Of a DNA stretch of 64,000 bases, positions 10,477 through 22,801 are shown piece after piece. Source of the DNA: Moniliella sp. 'wahieum' (Eukaryota > Basidiomycota > Moniliellomycetes > Moniliellales > Moniliellaceae); contig RSEE01000021.1 in assembly GCA_003971905.1 (NCBI GenBank), positions 372,001 through 436,000 of the forward strand, read 5' to 3'. Every line of letters starts with the position of its first letter. The stretch's first letter is position 1. Under the pieces are notes generated by a model that did not search any database, was not told the origin of the DNA, and saw nothing but the letters and a program-made list of their open reading frames with translations. Made by a program: the position numbers and the translations under genes.

Positions 10477-12600
10477 TCAGACGCACGGACCCACCTCACT
10501 GTCTCCAGCGGCCGTTCGTGAGGTGGTGGCGTAGTTGCATGCGACGGACCAACGCCTCAAGAATGCTTGTGGCTTGCCCCTTGGACACCAGCGGCCGTGT
10601 CCAGGGATAGCGAGTAAATTCGTCGACCGTGACAGGCGCATCGACGTGCCCCTCCCCGCTTGGGCAGGGGATGTCGACCTCCGCGAGGTGGAGGAGAGAG
10701 AAAGTGCGACAGGTCCGCCCTCGGCCGGCCGTCGCTGGTTGGGGGGCGCAGTGACTCGAGATAAGGCACAGGAAGCACAACCCCATGACGACCGTACCAG
10801 GCCAACGTCGCCAAGCGTGACGCGTTCCTCCCCTGGCTCGTCCGACATGAGTACTGAGTGTGCGAAGTTGATTGGGCGATGCATGGTGCCACAGCGCGTG
10901 TGCGCATTCCACACCTTGACCAGGGCTGCATCGATCGTAGTGGGGTAGATGACTCTGGGGGTGGTGCGGGTAGGTGCGAGTGGGCGAGGAAGGGAATAAG
11001 TGGTGTAGTGTCTCCGCAGCGAGACGCTTGGGTTCGCTGCTCTTCGTCTGAGGAAGACAGCTTGGCCGCCGGGAGTGATCCAGCTGCGGATGCCGGCAAC
11101 CGAAAGATGACCTGGTCTGAGGAAATTTGTGGATGACGGGGGACAGTAGAAGCTGTCTTCAGTTAGGAGGATGTGGATAGGGGGTTCGGTTTGCGTGGGG
11201 ACATAACAAAAGACGGTTGCCAGTGCTCTCAGTGTACGTGACTGCCAGTTTGCCACCCGCGACAGGCGCGCGGTGAGGACGAAGATGGATAAACGCACTT
11301 TGGTTGTTATTGAATACAGATGGCTGGACGCCTGCTGAATCGTGTCGCGCAATAGGCTGGTTTACTGGACGGGCACCCCGTCTCGTTCGGAATGATCGCT
11401 GCGGGGTGCAGAGGTGGTAGGTATCGCAGCTACGGCCTGTGCCGACTAAGGGCATGTGACCCGACTGAACCGACGGCGACAGGAGCTGCCGCGACAAGGG
11501 CCAAGCCCGCACTGCCCGCGATGGGCTCCGTTTCCGCTCGTTGAGATGCGCACCGTGGTTATGGAGGGAGCAACAGTCGGGGGGGGCGGACGTCGGCGCT
11601 GCCGTGGCTCGATCGCCACAGGTAGCATTATCGAGCTTGCTTACAGCCTTGCATAGAGATCGCTTTAGCCATTCCTGGTCTGTGACCCCCCCCACTCAGC
11701 ATATGGGCGCCAGCGGAGCTTTGTCCAGCTTGATCGTCGAGGTTAGCTCGAATTGGGACAGCTGTGGTAAACTCGTTTATAGGTATTGCCGACCGGGTTG
11801 GCACCCATTGAGGTGAATCACCTTGCTTAACAGATTATGCAGCTCCCGGTCAGAGGCGGTGCCATACAAGTCACGCAGTGCGTGAGAGTATGCCGAGCCA
11901 AGAGCCGGGTGTCGGCCTGAATGTGGCCTGCGTAATAACCTCATTGTCCATCGACGGGAGCAAGATGTTGGCCAGATGAGCGTCCAGGCTTGTTGTATCC
12001 ATTCAGGGCTCTACCTTGCTCTAGATGTTCACGCGCTCGTGGGATGATCCTAAGCCGGGGAACGAAAAGTGTAGTTCATATATGGAAAACGAACCATGAA
12101 CATGCAGTTGCTCGTGGTAGGGAAAACCACAGGACGAATGGCTTCGCGGATGAGCTCAGTGTCAGGGTTATGGTCCCAAAGGGTTCTTGTAGTGGCTTCA
12201 AGTTGGCCTCGAGGGACAGACGGCAGCCTCGCCAGCACGTCGAGTCGATGGAAACCCCGTGTGAGAGGTAACAAGCGGTTGCTGGAATTGCTCCAGGGTG
12301 AAATGCGAATACTGGAAAGGGGAAACGGGGCGAAGGACAAAACTTGGCAATGTCGAAGATGTCGGCCAGGACCCCGCCCGGTCCCTGGGAAGCTGATTGC
12401 AACTTCGGGATGGTTATCCGCGATGTGTGCGTGATGGCGACGACTTGTGCGGAGCGCTTGTCGGGGGCGGGAGTGATTGAGGGGTAGGTATGGAGAAGTC
12501 AAGGCTTTCTGGTGAGTGTGAAGGCACACGGATTTCGATTGTAATTTTTGTTAGACAGAAGAAGTCAAGGTATTGGAGAGAAACCTCTGGAGAAGTAGAC
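10477..12600 (-). mobile_element. Ty1/copia-type LTR retrotransposon fossil, truncated
   Basis: Minus-strand frames between about 10,480 and 11,350 carry copia-like pre-integrase and integrase-core similarity (for example TVDEFTRYPWTRPLVSKG). Frames from about 11,350 to 12,530 sit where gag and protease would lie but are only weakly recognisable. I find no reverse transcriptase or RNase H on the 3' side and no terminal repeats, so the copy is truncated. It is broken in several places and looks old. Its upstream limit near 12,600 is a guess. Confidence 0.55.
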
Positions 12601-13172
12601 AATGCAACGCGGCGATGGTGGTAGGTTGAAGTTGAGGTCTAAGGCTAAGGCTAAGACCCTCATGCAACACCGTGAAGAGACAAGGAATTGAATATGCCGG
12701 GAGATACGTGTAGGTTTCTGGGAAGCGAAGTTAAGAAGGGGCAAAAGGGGGATAATCGATAAGGCGCCAAGCGTGGTCTGCGTACGCCACCGTAACAGCT
12801 TTCGACGGCATCAACACCTGGGCTGTGATCTGTAACTGGCATTGTTTCCCCCGGCGAGAGCCACCTGTCGCACTAGTAGGCTCCTACGTTCCAACCTCAA
12901 GCCATTCCTAACCGTTTGGGAGTGCTGCCCTTTATTACTCTTGTGTTGCGCTTGCCCACTTCCCTCCCTCGAGAGTAGTTATCAATCGACCTAGAATGAG
13001 TGCGAGAAGGGAGAGCCGAATCAGATGCGTGAAACAAGAAACAGGCACAAGCAGGCGCTGACATGCGGAGCGCCAGCATCAACAACCGCGTTGACCGAGA
13101 GGACAATAGCGACATAGCTCTCTGACACAAAGGCATATCTTCGGCCGCTCCATCCTACCTGGTTACAGCACC
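12601..13172. other. Intergenic, no gene recognised
   Basis: There is no convincing ORF; the longest minus-strand frame is about 79 codons (12897-13136) with no recognisable motif. Near 12,635-12,658 there is a small GGTCTAAGGCTAAGGCTAAG repeat. Confidence 0.5.
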
Positions 13173-14875
13173 TTAGCCTTTATGCTCGCTTTGCACCTCC
13201 TTACGACGAACGTGCACCAACGTCAGGTGCGACGGCCGACAGTGGGGCTTGGTACAGCTCGACCGAGGTGTGCTCATGCACCCGGTTGCCCATACGCCGG
13301 TGGAGGTATGCATGATACGACTCGGGCCACGGCCCGGCATTGGCCACCGTGCACCAGCCGCCAGGCACGGCCGGGGGGCGTGTGCCAGCTTGCTGGAGCG
13401 GTGTGGTAGGTTGGGTGCCCGAGGAGGACAAAGCTGGTGCCGAGGCGGTCGTTGCAACAGAAGCGGTCGACTCGAGCGGAGGGCGTCGAGGTGCTGGTCC
13501 AGCACGGCGGCACTTGCTGCCTTCTGCAGCTGAGGTCGGTCAGACGGGGACGGTACACTGTTCCCGCCTGTCTGGCTGTCCCCCGCTGGCGAGCCGCCGA
13601 GCCGGGCCGTCGGCGCATGGTCGGCGCACGTGCACGTTCCCCCCAAGTGAACCGGCAAGTTTTCAGCGGGAATGTATTCGAGCAAGATGGATTTGTAGTC
13701 GCCCGCCTCGAATGTCAATCTTCTCCCGTGTTCCAGCTGGAAGCCATGCCTTGATGTAACCAAACATGGTGGCAAACACCCAAGGAGCATTGATGATCTG
13801 CACGCGACCCGACAGTTCGGGGAAGTTGTTGTCGAGAATACCAAGCAAGGCTTGGAGCTGCGCTTTCATGGCCCAAAACGTGCCGAGCCCCAAGCCCTGG
13901 ATATTGACAATCATCAAGTTGTCCGCGACCGGCCGCACCTGCGTTGATGCGCACGCATACTGGTACCGGATGGCCGATTCGAGCGCGACGGAGAACTTGG
14001 TCACAATGTCAGCTGGGGTCACTTTGTTAAAGATGGCGGTTGTGTTGATACCAGCCAAGTCTTGGATAAACACGGGGCGACCCAGCTTGTCGGTCTTGTG
14101 AAAGTACATTCGCCAACCCAACTCACTCACCGCCCCCTCCTCAGGCCAGGACCAGCCCGAGGCCAACTTGTCCTCCAGCGCAAGTGGTGGCACGCCAGCG
14201 TACGACGCTTGTCCAACGCCGCCTGTGCCGCCGCCCGCTCCGGACCCGACGCTGGCACCACCGGCGGCGCATCGTACTTCCACTGATGGGCGCGCACGTA
14301 CATATCCACCGCCCGCCCCACATTCCACTCCGCGCCCGTAGCCATCGCAGGAGGTGGACACGTTGCTGCACTACCACCGGCTGCGATCCGCCCCGAGCCT
14401 CCACCTCGGGGGCAGGAGGACCCTCATGGGGGGCCCGGGAAGCTGGCCATTCACCAGGCCAGGCAAGGTCGTGGTCACCGCAGCTTGGCGCACCACGGCA
14501 GCGGGCACAACCGGATCATAGGGTGTGGGGAAGGCACGGAGCTGTTTCTTGTCGTACAGCGCCATAACAAACTGGCCAAGAGGGATTCTTGCCGTGGGGT
14601 CAGGTTGCCCACGTGGCCCGAGGGGATGGTGAAGGCTTTGACATGGGGGTCGTTGGCGTACGGGTCAGGGGGGGGAAGAGAGAAGGAGCTAGGTGCCGGC
14701 GAGGACTTGGACGAAGTGGCACTGGATCCAGTTGTCAATGAAGATTTGGGAGACGGAAGAGTAGACAGTAGACAGTCTGATGGGATGAGAGGGCGTGCGA
14801 GGGGGCGGCGCGGCTGGGGCGAGAGGGAGGAGAGGAGAGATGAATCAAGAAGGCAAAAAGATGAGGGGGAATGAA
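13173..14875 (-). CDS. Sec14-like CRAL-TRIO lipid-transfer protein
   Basis: This is a phosphatidylinositol/phosphatidylcholine-transfer type protein of the Sec14 family, probably cytosolic and membrane-associated. The N-terminal region shows IPSGHVGNLTPRQESLLA (about 14,600), the usual fungal Sec14 opening, then RWLRAR and EWNVGRAVDMYVRAHQWKYD (CRAL-TRIO-N helices, about 14,270-14,350). The lipid-binding lobe at 13,690-14,110 reads GRPVFIQDLAGINTTAIF, VNIQGLGLGTFWAMKAQL, NNFPELSGRVQIINAPWVF and FGYIKAWLPAGTREKIDI. It continues in another frame with GDYKSILLEYIPAENLPVHL and GGTCTC. A Pro/Ser-rich tail follows and its end is uncertain (13,173 or 13,201). About five frame changes are needed. The start is not fixed: no ATG sits clearly before IPSGHVGN in frame, so a short upstream exon is possible. 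Confidence 0.85.
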
Positions 14876-15827
14876 AGACCCGAGAGGAGAGGCGATGAAG
14901 ATGAAATGAGGTGCGAAGGGGATGGAGAGTGAATAGCGGGACGAGGGCGACTGGGCGAGTGAGCTGCAGGGGTGAGGAGAAGGAGGGAAGGGGAAAAGCA
15001 GAAGGCAGGGGGGATGAAGACAACCAAGAGGGGGTCCTCTCCGTCAAGAGAAGAAAAGCGAACTGCAGCCATGCCGTATCGATTATGGACGGTCGATTAT
15101 CGATCAAGTGTGTGGTGTGACATGTGACATGTGGCATGTCAAACGGAGGATGGGCGGTGTCGATGGTCGATGATCTCTTGCGCGGCCCAGAGCGCCACAG
15201 AGCCCACCCCGAGCGTCCGCGGATCCTCCATCATCGGTTGGTACTCAGTACTCCCGAACGGGACCGAGTCAGTCCAGGTCGGAGCACGGAGTGTCAGTCT
15301 CAGTCTGGGAACTCAGCCTGCCCATGGGAGTCCGAATACAGAGACTCTGTGCTCGGTTGCCCAGCACCGGCAGGCTGTGTGGGGACTGCCCCCGTGGCTG
15401 CGCTGCCTGCGCTCGCACTTCGCATCTGTGTCTGGGCCATCGATGACATGTGACACATGATGCATGACGCGGCTTACACTGCCGCACCGCTGCTGTGCGA
15501 CGAGGGACAGCGTGCTTACGGCATGCGCCTGGTCGTATGAGGACAGAGTTGCGTGGCCATCTGTATTCAATCACCTGAGCCTGTAGCCAGCTGGCTCCTC
15601 CAGACCCACCGTGCTGAATCGTCCCACTATCCCCGCCACAGGCAACCACCCTCCCACCCTCCCACCCCCTGGCCAATCCGCCCTCGCGCATTCGCCCGCC
15701 ATCACTTGATTGCTACGCGGCTAGTCCCTCCTTCCCGCCGTATCACCTCACACCGAGCAGAGTAGCCTACAGCGCCTGGGGTTCATTTCGATAGAGTCAG
15801 GCCAGCGCCGGGCAGCACCGCTCGCGC
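14876..15827. other. Intergenic between Sec14-like gene and ATP1
   Basis: This holds the probable CT-rich leader of the Sec14-like gene (14,876-15,080 on the minus strand), then repeat words: TGTGACATGTGACATG at 15,117-15,140 and GATGACATGTGACACATGATG at 15,441-15,466. No ORF is convincing. Confidence 0.5.
15117..15140. repeat. TGACATG tandem word
   Basis: About three tandem copies of TGACATG, built on the palindrome ACATGT. Related words lie at 15,441, 19,781, 46,321 and 49,623. Confidence 0.8.
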
Positions 15828-17548
15828 TTACTTGGCCAGGAAGCCCGCCACGTGCTCCTGGACGACCGCCTTGATCTGCGCGTCGAGCTCCTTGGTCATC
15901 GTGCCCTTGGCAATCTCGGCCAGCAGTTCCGGCTTGGTGGTAAGGAACTCACGGAAGTTCTCCTCCCACGCCACAATCTGGTCGACGGGCACCGTGTCGA
16001 GGAGACCGTTGACCAGCGTAAATGATCGGCACCTGGATCTCCACACCGAGAGGGTGGAACAGGCCCTGCTTCAGCAGCTCCGTCAAGCGCGCACCACGCT
16101 CCAGCGTGTAGCGCGTGCCAGCGTCCAAGTCCGAGCCGAACTGGGCAAACGCAGCCAACTCACGGTACTGGGCCAAGTACAGCTTAAGCGAACCGGCAAC
16201 CGCCTTGTACACCTTGGTCTGAGCCGCCGAACCGACACGCGACACGGACAGACCGACGTTGACGGCGGGACGGACACCCTTGTAGAACAGCTCGGCCTCA
16301 AGGAAGATCTGGCCGTCGGTGATGGAAATGACGTTGGTCGGAATGAAAGCCGACACATCACCACCCTGGGTTTCAATGACGGGAAGCGCAGTAAGCGAAC
16401 CGCCGCCAAGCGAGTCGTTCATCTTGGCCGCACGCTCGAGGAGCGAGTGAAGTGTAGAAGACGTCACCGGGGTAAGCCTCACGACCGGGGGGACGACGCA
16501 GCAGCAGCGACATCTGACGGTAAGCCACAGCCTGCTTCGACAGGTCATCGTACACAATCAGCGCATTGCCGTTGTCACGGAACCACTCGCCAATAGCGCA
16601 GCCCGAGAAGGGAGCCAGGTACTGAAGCGGGGCAGCCTCCGAGGCGGTAGCGGCGACGACAATCGAGTACTTCATCGCGTCACGCTGCTCAAGCACCTTG
16701 ACGAATTGAGCAACCGTCGAACGCTTCTGGCCCACAGCAACGTAGACACAGTACAGCTTCTTCTTCTCCTCGTCCCCATCGTTCCACCGCTTCTGGTTGA
16801 GGATGGTGTCGAGCGCAACCGACGTCTTGCCAGTCTGACGGTCACCAATGATCAGCTCACGCTGGCCACGGCCAATGGGCACCATGGCGTCGATGGGCTT
16901 AATACCAGTGGCCATGGGCTCGTTGACCGAGCGACGGGGCAGAATACCAGGGGCCTTGAGCGAAATACGGCGACGGGTCGTGGCGTTGATAGGGCCCTTG
17001 CCGTCAATAGGGGTACCCAGAGCGTCCACCACACGGCCCAGCAGCTCGGGACCGACAGGCACGTCCACAATCTGGCCGGTACGCTTGACCGAGTCGCCCT
17101 CCTTGATGCTACGGTCGTTACCGAAGATGGTCACACCGACATTGTCGGCCTCCAAGTTGAGGCACATGCCACGCACGCCCGACTGGAACTCAACCATCTC
17201 CTCGGCCTGCACGTTCCGCAAGCCGTACACACGGGCAATACCGTCACCAATCGCTGGCGAGGGAGAGCACAATCAAGGTTAGTGGTCGAACATGGGGCCA
17301 TCCGAAGGGCACTCACTCAGCACACGGCCCGTCTCCTGCACATCAAAGCCGCTCTCGGCGCCAGCAATGCGCTGCTCGAGGATCGAGGACACCTCGGAGG
17401 CAGCGGCCTTGGCGGCGTAACCGCGGGCCATGGCAGGCGCCGCCGACAGAACGGCGGTACGGAGGGCGGCGGCCGGGGCGGCGCGCAGGGCAGCGCGGGG
17501 CGCAGCGCGGACAGCAAGACCAGCAAGACCGGCGTGGCGAGCAAGCAT
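15828..17548 (-). CDS. atp1: Mitochondrial F1F0 ATP synthase subunit alpha
   Basis: This is the alpha subunit of the F1 catalytic head in the mitochondrial matrix. ATG 17,548 opens an Arg/Ala-rich presequence ([20 protein letters not shown]) ending near RGYAAKAA. The mature part keeps [15 protein letters not shown], the Walker A motif [28 protein letters not shown] and [17 protein letters not shown]. It ends at [14 protein letters not shown] with stop TAA at 15,828-15,830. A 63-base intron at 17,254-17,316 (donor GTGAGT, acceptor CAG) splits the VLTIGDG motif. Two frame changes interrupt conserved sequence, near 16,455 (after YPGDVFY) and 16,015 (before [12 protein letters not shown]). Apart from these, length and order match the family. 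It is the first of five minus-strand genes with no sign of operon-like overlap. Confidence 0.97.
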
Positions 17549-18199
17549 GGTTGTCAGAGCCAGGCTGGTGGGGGGGTGGTTCGTAGCCAAGAAAGCCGTG
17601 GCGGCCAATGACGAGAAGAACGGCGCACGGCCGGGCGGCGGCGCACTGCCCGTCTGCCAGCGATGAGGCCGGCCGCGCGCAGAACTGGCCCCCCGCGGCG
17701 GTGGAGGCGGCCCCGTGCGGGCAGTGCGGCAGGTGCTGGCAGGTGCTGGCAGGTGCTGGCAGCCGCCGCCAGCCACTCGCAGCGGCGCAGCACCACACTG
17801 CCCCCCTGCTGCCCCGGCGTGCGCCTTACGTGAGCAGCCTGGCTTAGAAATGGGCCGCAGGCACAGCGACGACGCCAGGGGCAAGCAACCCTACTGTGTG
17901 TCAGCAGCTGCGCCCTCTGTTCGGTGCACTGTCCGGCGCTCGCCCCCAGTAGTGCAGCCTGGTCGTCGCACGTCGCGGGAGGAGACGCTTGCCGGGCTGC
18001 GATCGATCAACAATCTGATCCAGCGCGTCCTGCTGGCAGCCCGTCTGCTTCTGGCATTCTACAATGGCAGCAGACATGTGGGAGGCATCGTAACGCGTAA
18101 ACGCTTTTCTTCTTTTCTTTGTGGGGATGCTGGCTGCCGGGGGAAGCTGAAGCCAGACCAGACCAGATACATACTCAGCCCATCAGATCGCCAACGCAT
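17549..18199. other. Promoter region of ATP1
   Basis: This 650-base spacer between ATP1 and the 3' end of SEC61 is GC-rich near ATP1. It contains the 10-base tandem repeat listed separately. I recognise no gene. Confidence 0.5.
17727..17763. repeat. 10-bp tandem repeat (AGGTGCTGGC)n
   Basis: Slightly more than three perfect copies of AGGTGCTGGC lie about 180-215 bases upstream of the ATP1 start codon. Each copy contains CAGGTG, an E-box-like hexamer, so a regulatory role is possible but unproven. Confidence 0.85.
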
Positions 18200-19598
18200 T
18201 CATCTCGGCCCCCCCGATTCGCGCAAGCCCATCTCAAAGTACGAGTAGATCGTTGTCACAGCCATCAGGATGCCTGTGCCCGACCCAAACGCCAATCAGG
18301 TCGGCCGCGACCGAGAGCGCACGATGGTCGCCCCGCCCCAAGCAGCAGCAGTAGGGATGATTTTCTTCAGCTCCTTGTACATCGATCCATCCCGGTGGCC
18401 GGCCATGACCATGCCATTGTCCTTCAACTGCTTGGCCACGTCCGCGGGCCCGAGCCCGACACGTCAATCCACGCCTTGGAGATCAGAGACGCACATGACC
18501 AGGGTAAACGCGACATTGACCAGGGTGTGGATCGGATCCTTGGCCGCCTCAGAGAGAGACGTCGGGGGGGAGAGGTAGTAGGACAGGCCACCAACCGCAT
18601 GGAGTGGGCGAGTCGTCCAGCGGCTCCCATACGCCGAGCAGACGCACCAGCAGATGCGAGAGGGGAAGCGGGAGGCGAGCATTTGCGAAATGATAAACAC
18701 ATTGCTCGGAGAGTGCTGGTAAGCATAATGGGCATGTTGGATGTGTAGAAGAGCTTGACGGGATAGCGACCTGTTGGCCGCGGAAGCGGACCGACTTGAT
18801 CGGAATCTCAACCCGGAAACCTTGGAGGTAAATGACAGCAAGGAAGACAACGAGCGTAGCCAGTAGGTTCATCACATTGGGCAGGCGTTCACGGAAAAAG
18901 GCCTCTTTAGCGCTCGCGTCTTGTCGTTCCAAGTAAAGAGCAGATGCACCAAGGCCACCAAGGCACCTTCAAACTCGGGTCCGCGGCCTGTGTTCACTGT
19001 GGTGGGGCTGAATGCCTTCCAGACAATGCTTCGCAAATGTTGGTGGCAATGAACAGACTGATGCCGGAGCCCAGACCATAGCCTTTGACCAGGAGCTCGT
19101 CCAGCAGGATCACAATCAGTCCAGCCACAACAAGCTGGAGGATGAGTAGGAGCACACGCCCGCCCCAAGCTGCGAGGGGGGGCCATACAGACCCGACAGG
19201 ACATACACCGTAGCCTGACCAAGCGAGATGAGAATGGCGAAGAGTTTCTGGGCACCGCCAAACAGGGCGCGGTCCTCCTTGAGGCTAAAGTCGACTTCGA
19301 TCAGGTTGGCGCCGGCGAGCTGCATGATCATGCCCGAGGTAATAATCGGACTGATGCCCAGTTCCATCAAGGTTCCGCGGTTGGAAGCGAGAATGACACG
19401 CATCCAGTAGAGGGGGTCGGAGCTGTCGGAGGACATGATGCCGTAGAGCGGGATCTGGGACGAAACGAGAAAGATGCCCAGCACAATCGCGGTCCACAGC
19501 ACACGACTTTGGAAGGGGACCTTGCGTTCAGGGGCGGCCACCTCGGGTAGGACACCCATAAAAGGACGCACGAGCGCCAAGAAGCGAAACGAACTCAT
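18200..19598 (-). CDS. sec61: Sec61 translocon subunit alpha
   Basis: This is the channel-forming multi-pass membrane subunit of the ER protein translocon. ATG 19,598 gives [20 protein letters not shown], matching the family N-terminus. Further conserved blocks are [53 protein letters not shown] (across frames), [55 protein letters not shown], then WIDVSG and, in another frame, [20 protein letters not shown]. The C-terminus reads [17 protein letters not shown] and stops at 18,200-18,202, shorter than the yeast tail. About eight frame changes occur, at conserved places, mostly consistent with single lost bases. I see no typical intron, though short ones could hide among the frame changes. Confidence 0.95.
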
Positions 19599-20435
19599 CC
19601 TCTCCCCACGTTGAAATCAGAGGCCAGAGGTGGCGGAGATATGGGCAGGTGGTGGTGGTAGTCCAGTGACTAGACTTGTCTTCGCCATCCTCCTCGGGGC
19701 GGCCTTGGGCCCCCCGCGTACCACACCGCACCACGTGGCCGGTTCTGGCATTCCAGCTCCGGCCCAACCCTACTGCAGATGGCACGTGACATGTGACATG
19801 TGACCGCCACGGCACCGTTCTTGCTCTATGGACAGGCGATCAGTGACGATCACCGCTCAGGCCGGAAGAGCGGCAAAGGGGAACAAAAGCTCACGATGAA
19901 GAGGTCTGTTTTTTACCCTCGTGACCTGGTACCGGGGTTACCGGTGGCACCTCACTAACAGCTTTAAGGGCTTTCGCGGAAACGCACCTACAATATATGG
20001 GCCACACACAGTGCCTTGTGTACAGCGATGAGTTTGCAGTGTCTCTAGTAGTGAGAGTGAAGACGTGGGACGAGGAGAGATGATGCAGGGTTGTACGGAA
20101 GGCTATTATATATTCCACGAGAGGAGCCCACATATTATAGGGCGCAACAAGGACAGTGGCGGAGTCGGATAGAAACAGCGTCGAAAGTGATGTGTAATAG
20201 GATCAGGTAGCTACATGCGTGAAGGGGCTGACAAAACAACCAGCTTAACGAAACACGGGATTGGAGGGAGGCGGGATCTACAGGGGAAAAAATAAACACA
20301 GTTGCCAACCACAGAGCTAGTCACCTGCAACTCACAAATGGGCGGTAATCGCGTCGCAGGACCAAGTCTTGCCCCGCTCTTCATCCCACAGACCTTCGCT
20401 GAGAAGCAAGCCATGAACATGCTCATCCGGGTCGG
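19599..20435. other. Intergenic upstream of SEC61
   Basis: Contains a TGACATG word array at 19,781-19,804 and the sequence GACCTGGTACCGGGGTTACCGG near 19,922. No ORF longer than about 95 codons looks real. The interval holds the SEC61 promoter and the epoxide hydrolase 3' end. Confidence 0.5.
19781..19804. repeat. TGACATG tandem word
   Basis: GCACGTGACATGTGACATGT followed by GACC: three tandem TGACATG-type units, in the SEC61 upstream region. Confidence 0.8.
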
Positions 20436-21892
20436 TTAGGAGAAACCCGATGGGGAGAAGGCAGCGCGAAGGTGGCTGGTGAGTACTTCAGGGACCTCCA
20501 TGGCAGGAAAGTGGCCCCCCGTCAGCTTGCGCAGCCCAGACCAAATTGCTTCGGGCCTGGATCGAGCCCAGACTGGGTCCCCCCATTTCTCTGGGGAAGC
20601 GACTAAAACCAAGCGGTTGCTTCACATACAGTGCCGATCGTGCTAGCAGCGCAGCACTGTCGGGGTTGAGGCCGAATGGCAAAAAGCTGGTCCCGATGCA
20701 GCCGGTTTGCCAATAGAGCGTCATGGTAGACAAAAACTTGGTCAAACTCAACTGCGAGCGACGAGGATCCGGGACAGTATCGAGTGCGTCAAGGCTCGCT
20801 TGGTCCGTCAACAAGGGTTGGGTGACCGCGCTTGTGTACGACAAAAGGCCCGCAGGAGAGTCCAGCAGGGCATGCATCACCGCGCCGGTCGGTACTTTGG
20901 ATATAGTAATGCGCCCATTTTGCCTGCTTCTTCTAACCACAGAATAGGGGTCAGCAACAAGATTGGTTTTGGTCTGAGAAAGTCGTATGCTCGAGAAGGG
21001 AAACCCCCGTACCTTTTGCTTTACATTAGCCGTTGCCGTCCCTGCGTGCACCTGGAGGCGTGCTTGGCCGACGCGTTCTGGGCATGCTCAGTTCGCCTCC
21101 TGGAAACGAACTGAGATGCACAGCTTTGACCGCGGTGCCAGGCAAATTGGCAAGGACGCAGGCATGCAAGGATCCCCAGTCGGTGCCATGCACGGCATAG
21201 CCCAACCAACTGCTGCTGCTTCCGCCTTGCCCGTACCCAAGTCCATACATGAGTGCGTTGAGGATGCGTGCGTACCCAAACACGTCCCCTACGTAATGCT
21301 TGGTCGAAGGAGGAGGAGTGCTCCACACGAATCCAGGAAGAGAAGGAATGACCACATGGAACGCAGGGTCAGACGGGTCGCCTGCCCTTGCAACAGCAGT
21401 TAGTTATACGTGATCTTAGTAACGAAGCGGAAAGAGAGACGTACGTGGGTTGGTCAACGGTTCAATCAAATCCCAAAATTCAAAGAAGGACGAGGGCCAA
21501 CCATGGAGCAGAAGAAGGGGGATCGCATCCGGTCGGGAGAGCGCCGATGACAAAATGCAACTGTGAGCACCAGTCAATGTCGGCGATGTAGTGTGGGTGC
21601 TGTTGCAAGCGCGCCTGCAAGGCGTCAAAGTCGAACGAATTGGACCAGTAGGCCAACTGGGCCCGCAACTTTGTAGGATCAGGCGCTTGGCGCCGGTGTG
21701 TGGCATATCGCCCGGAAGATGGTTCCACGGTAACGTCCCTTCTGCCCGATCCAGACGAGCAATGACAGGATTGAGCCGCAAGCGCAAGTCATCGACCATG
21801 CGCGAGCTGACCCGAGGTTCAAACGGCTTCAGCTTCCGCACAGCGGGAACAGGCTCTGAGAGTGCGTTTTCAGTAGTCCACTGTTCAGCCAT
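20436..21892 (-). CDS. Microsomal-type epoxide hydrolase (alpha/beta hydrolase)
   Basis: This enzyme opens epoxides to diols. It starts at ATG 21,892 ([15 protein letters not shown]) and runs through the N-terminal EHN domain ([19 protein letters not shown]). The oxyanion-hole region [18 protein letters not shown] follows near 21,490, then [11 protein letters not shown] near 21,360. The nucleophile elbow near 21,180 reads GTDWG (usual GGDWG). [15 protein letters not shown] lies near 20,870, and the catalytic-His region [13 protein letters not shown] near 20,510. Two introns are clear: 21,382-21,444 (donor GTACGT, acceptor CAG) and 20,933-21,012. The stop TAA is at 20,436-20,438 after a final frame change. 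About four further frame changes are present, including one before HALLDSP. Length (about 400 codons) fits the family. No signal peptide or membrane anchor is obvious. Confidence 0.88.
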
Positions 21893-22801
21893 GGGTGTGA
21901 GGTGTGGGTGTAGGTGTGGTAGGGGCAATGGAAGGAGGGGTCGCAACCGTCGAGATTGGGTGGGCTGCTCTCCAATAATATGCCCAGCGCCGTTCCAGGG
22001 CGTTTGTCCTTTGCCCCACCCCTGCGCGCAATAAAGCACCCCAGTACAGCAGGCGGCTCGTTCCCTGTTGCTCGTTACGTAAATGCTTGGTACCTGGGTA
22101 GTCAGCGCCAGCCCAACAAAAAGGCCAGAGAGAGGCGTGTGGCCACCCACGCCCACCGCGGCCGCGCAAAATACCTTCCCACGAGGCTGGCCCGCGCCAT
22201 TCCGCGCACGTGGGAACCTTGCGGGAAGCGAGGGTCCCTTGGGCCCAAACTACTTCAAGCATCACCCTCAAGATTCATACTTCGCACGTGATACTGTGAT
22301 GCCATCTCTCACAGCTGTGGACCCATTCATGGCTCTGGCTTCCTCCTGGCCGTACTGAGTGTCGCCAGCGCATCCATAATTTCCTTCGCTTTACGGCTCT
22401 TGACGTTGAGAGGAAAACAAAGGCAACTGTATAACGGGATGGTACGAAAGAAGGAGTACATTTTGATAGGTGTTTTTGATGGTAGGAGTTCCTTTGAGAC
22501 CAAGGATAGAATCAAGGGTTCTAACAAGAAGCGGTCCCACCTGGCAATATTGCGGGACCAGCGCACCTGCATGGGAAGGTGGTGAGAGGCGGATGGGGTA
22601 ACCGAGGGGTAAATCGAAATGGAAGGGATAGGCAGCAGAAGGAATGTGAAAGCAGAGTTGAGAGTTGAGAACGTTGAGATGGTAGGTGTCGATCAAGTCG
22701 GAGCGAAACAGCGTACAGCCGCCATGGTCCGAGCACAATGAAGGGAAACAGTCGAGAAAAAAATCGACGATCGGGACGAATCAAGGAAGGGATTAGGGGC
22801 T
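21893..22801. other. Intergenic upstream of epoxide hydrolase
   Basis: No gene is recognised. The first 150 bases hold GTGTGGGTGTAGGTGTGG-type repeats next to the epoxide hydrolase start. Frames of 110-125 codons near 21,885-22,290 and 22,520-22,870 lack protein-like motifs. Confidence 0.5.

Noticed and set aside
16706-17611. 301-codon plus-strand ORF
   Set aside because: It is antisense to ATP1, whose minus-strand reading is certain; GC-rich third positions keep the opposite strand open.
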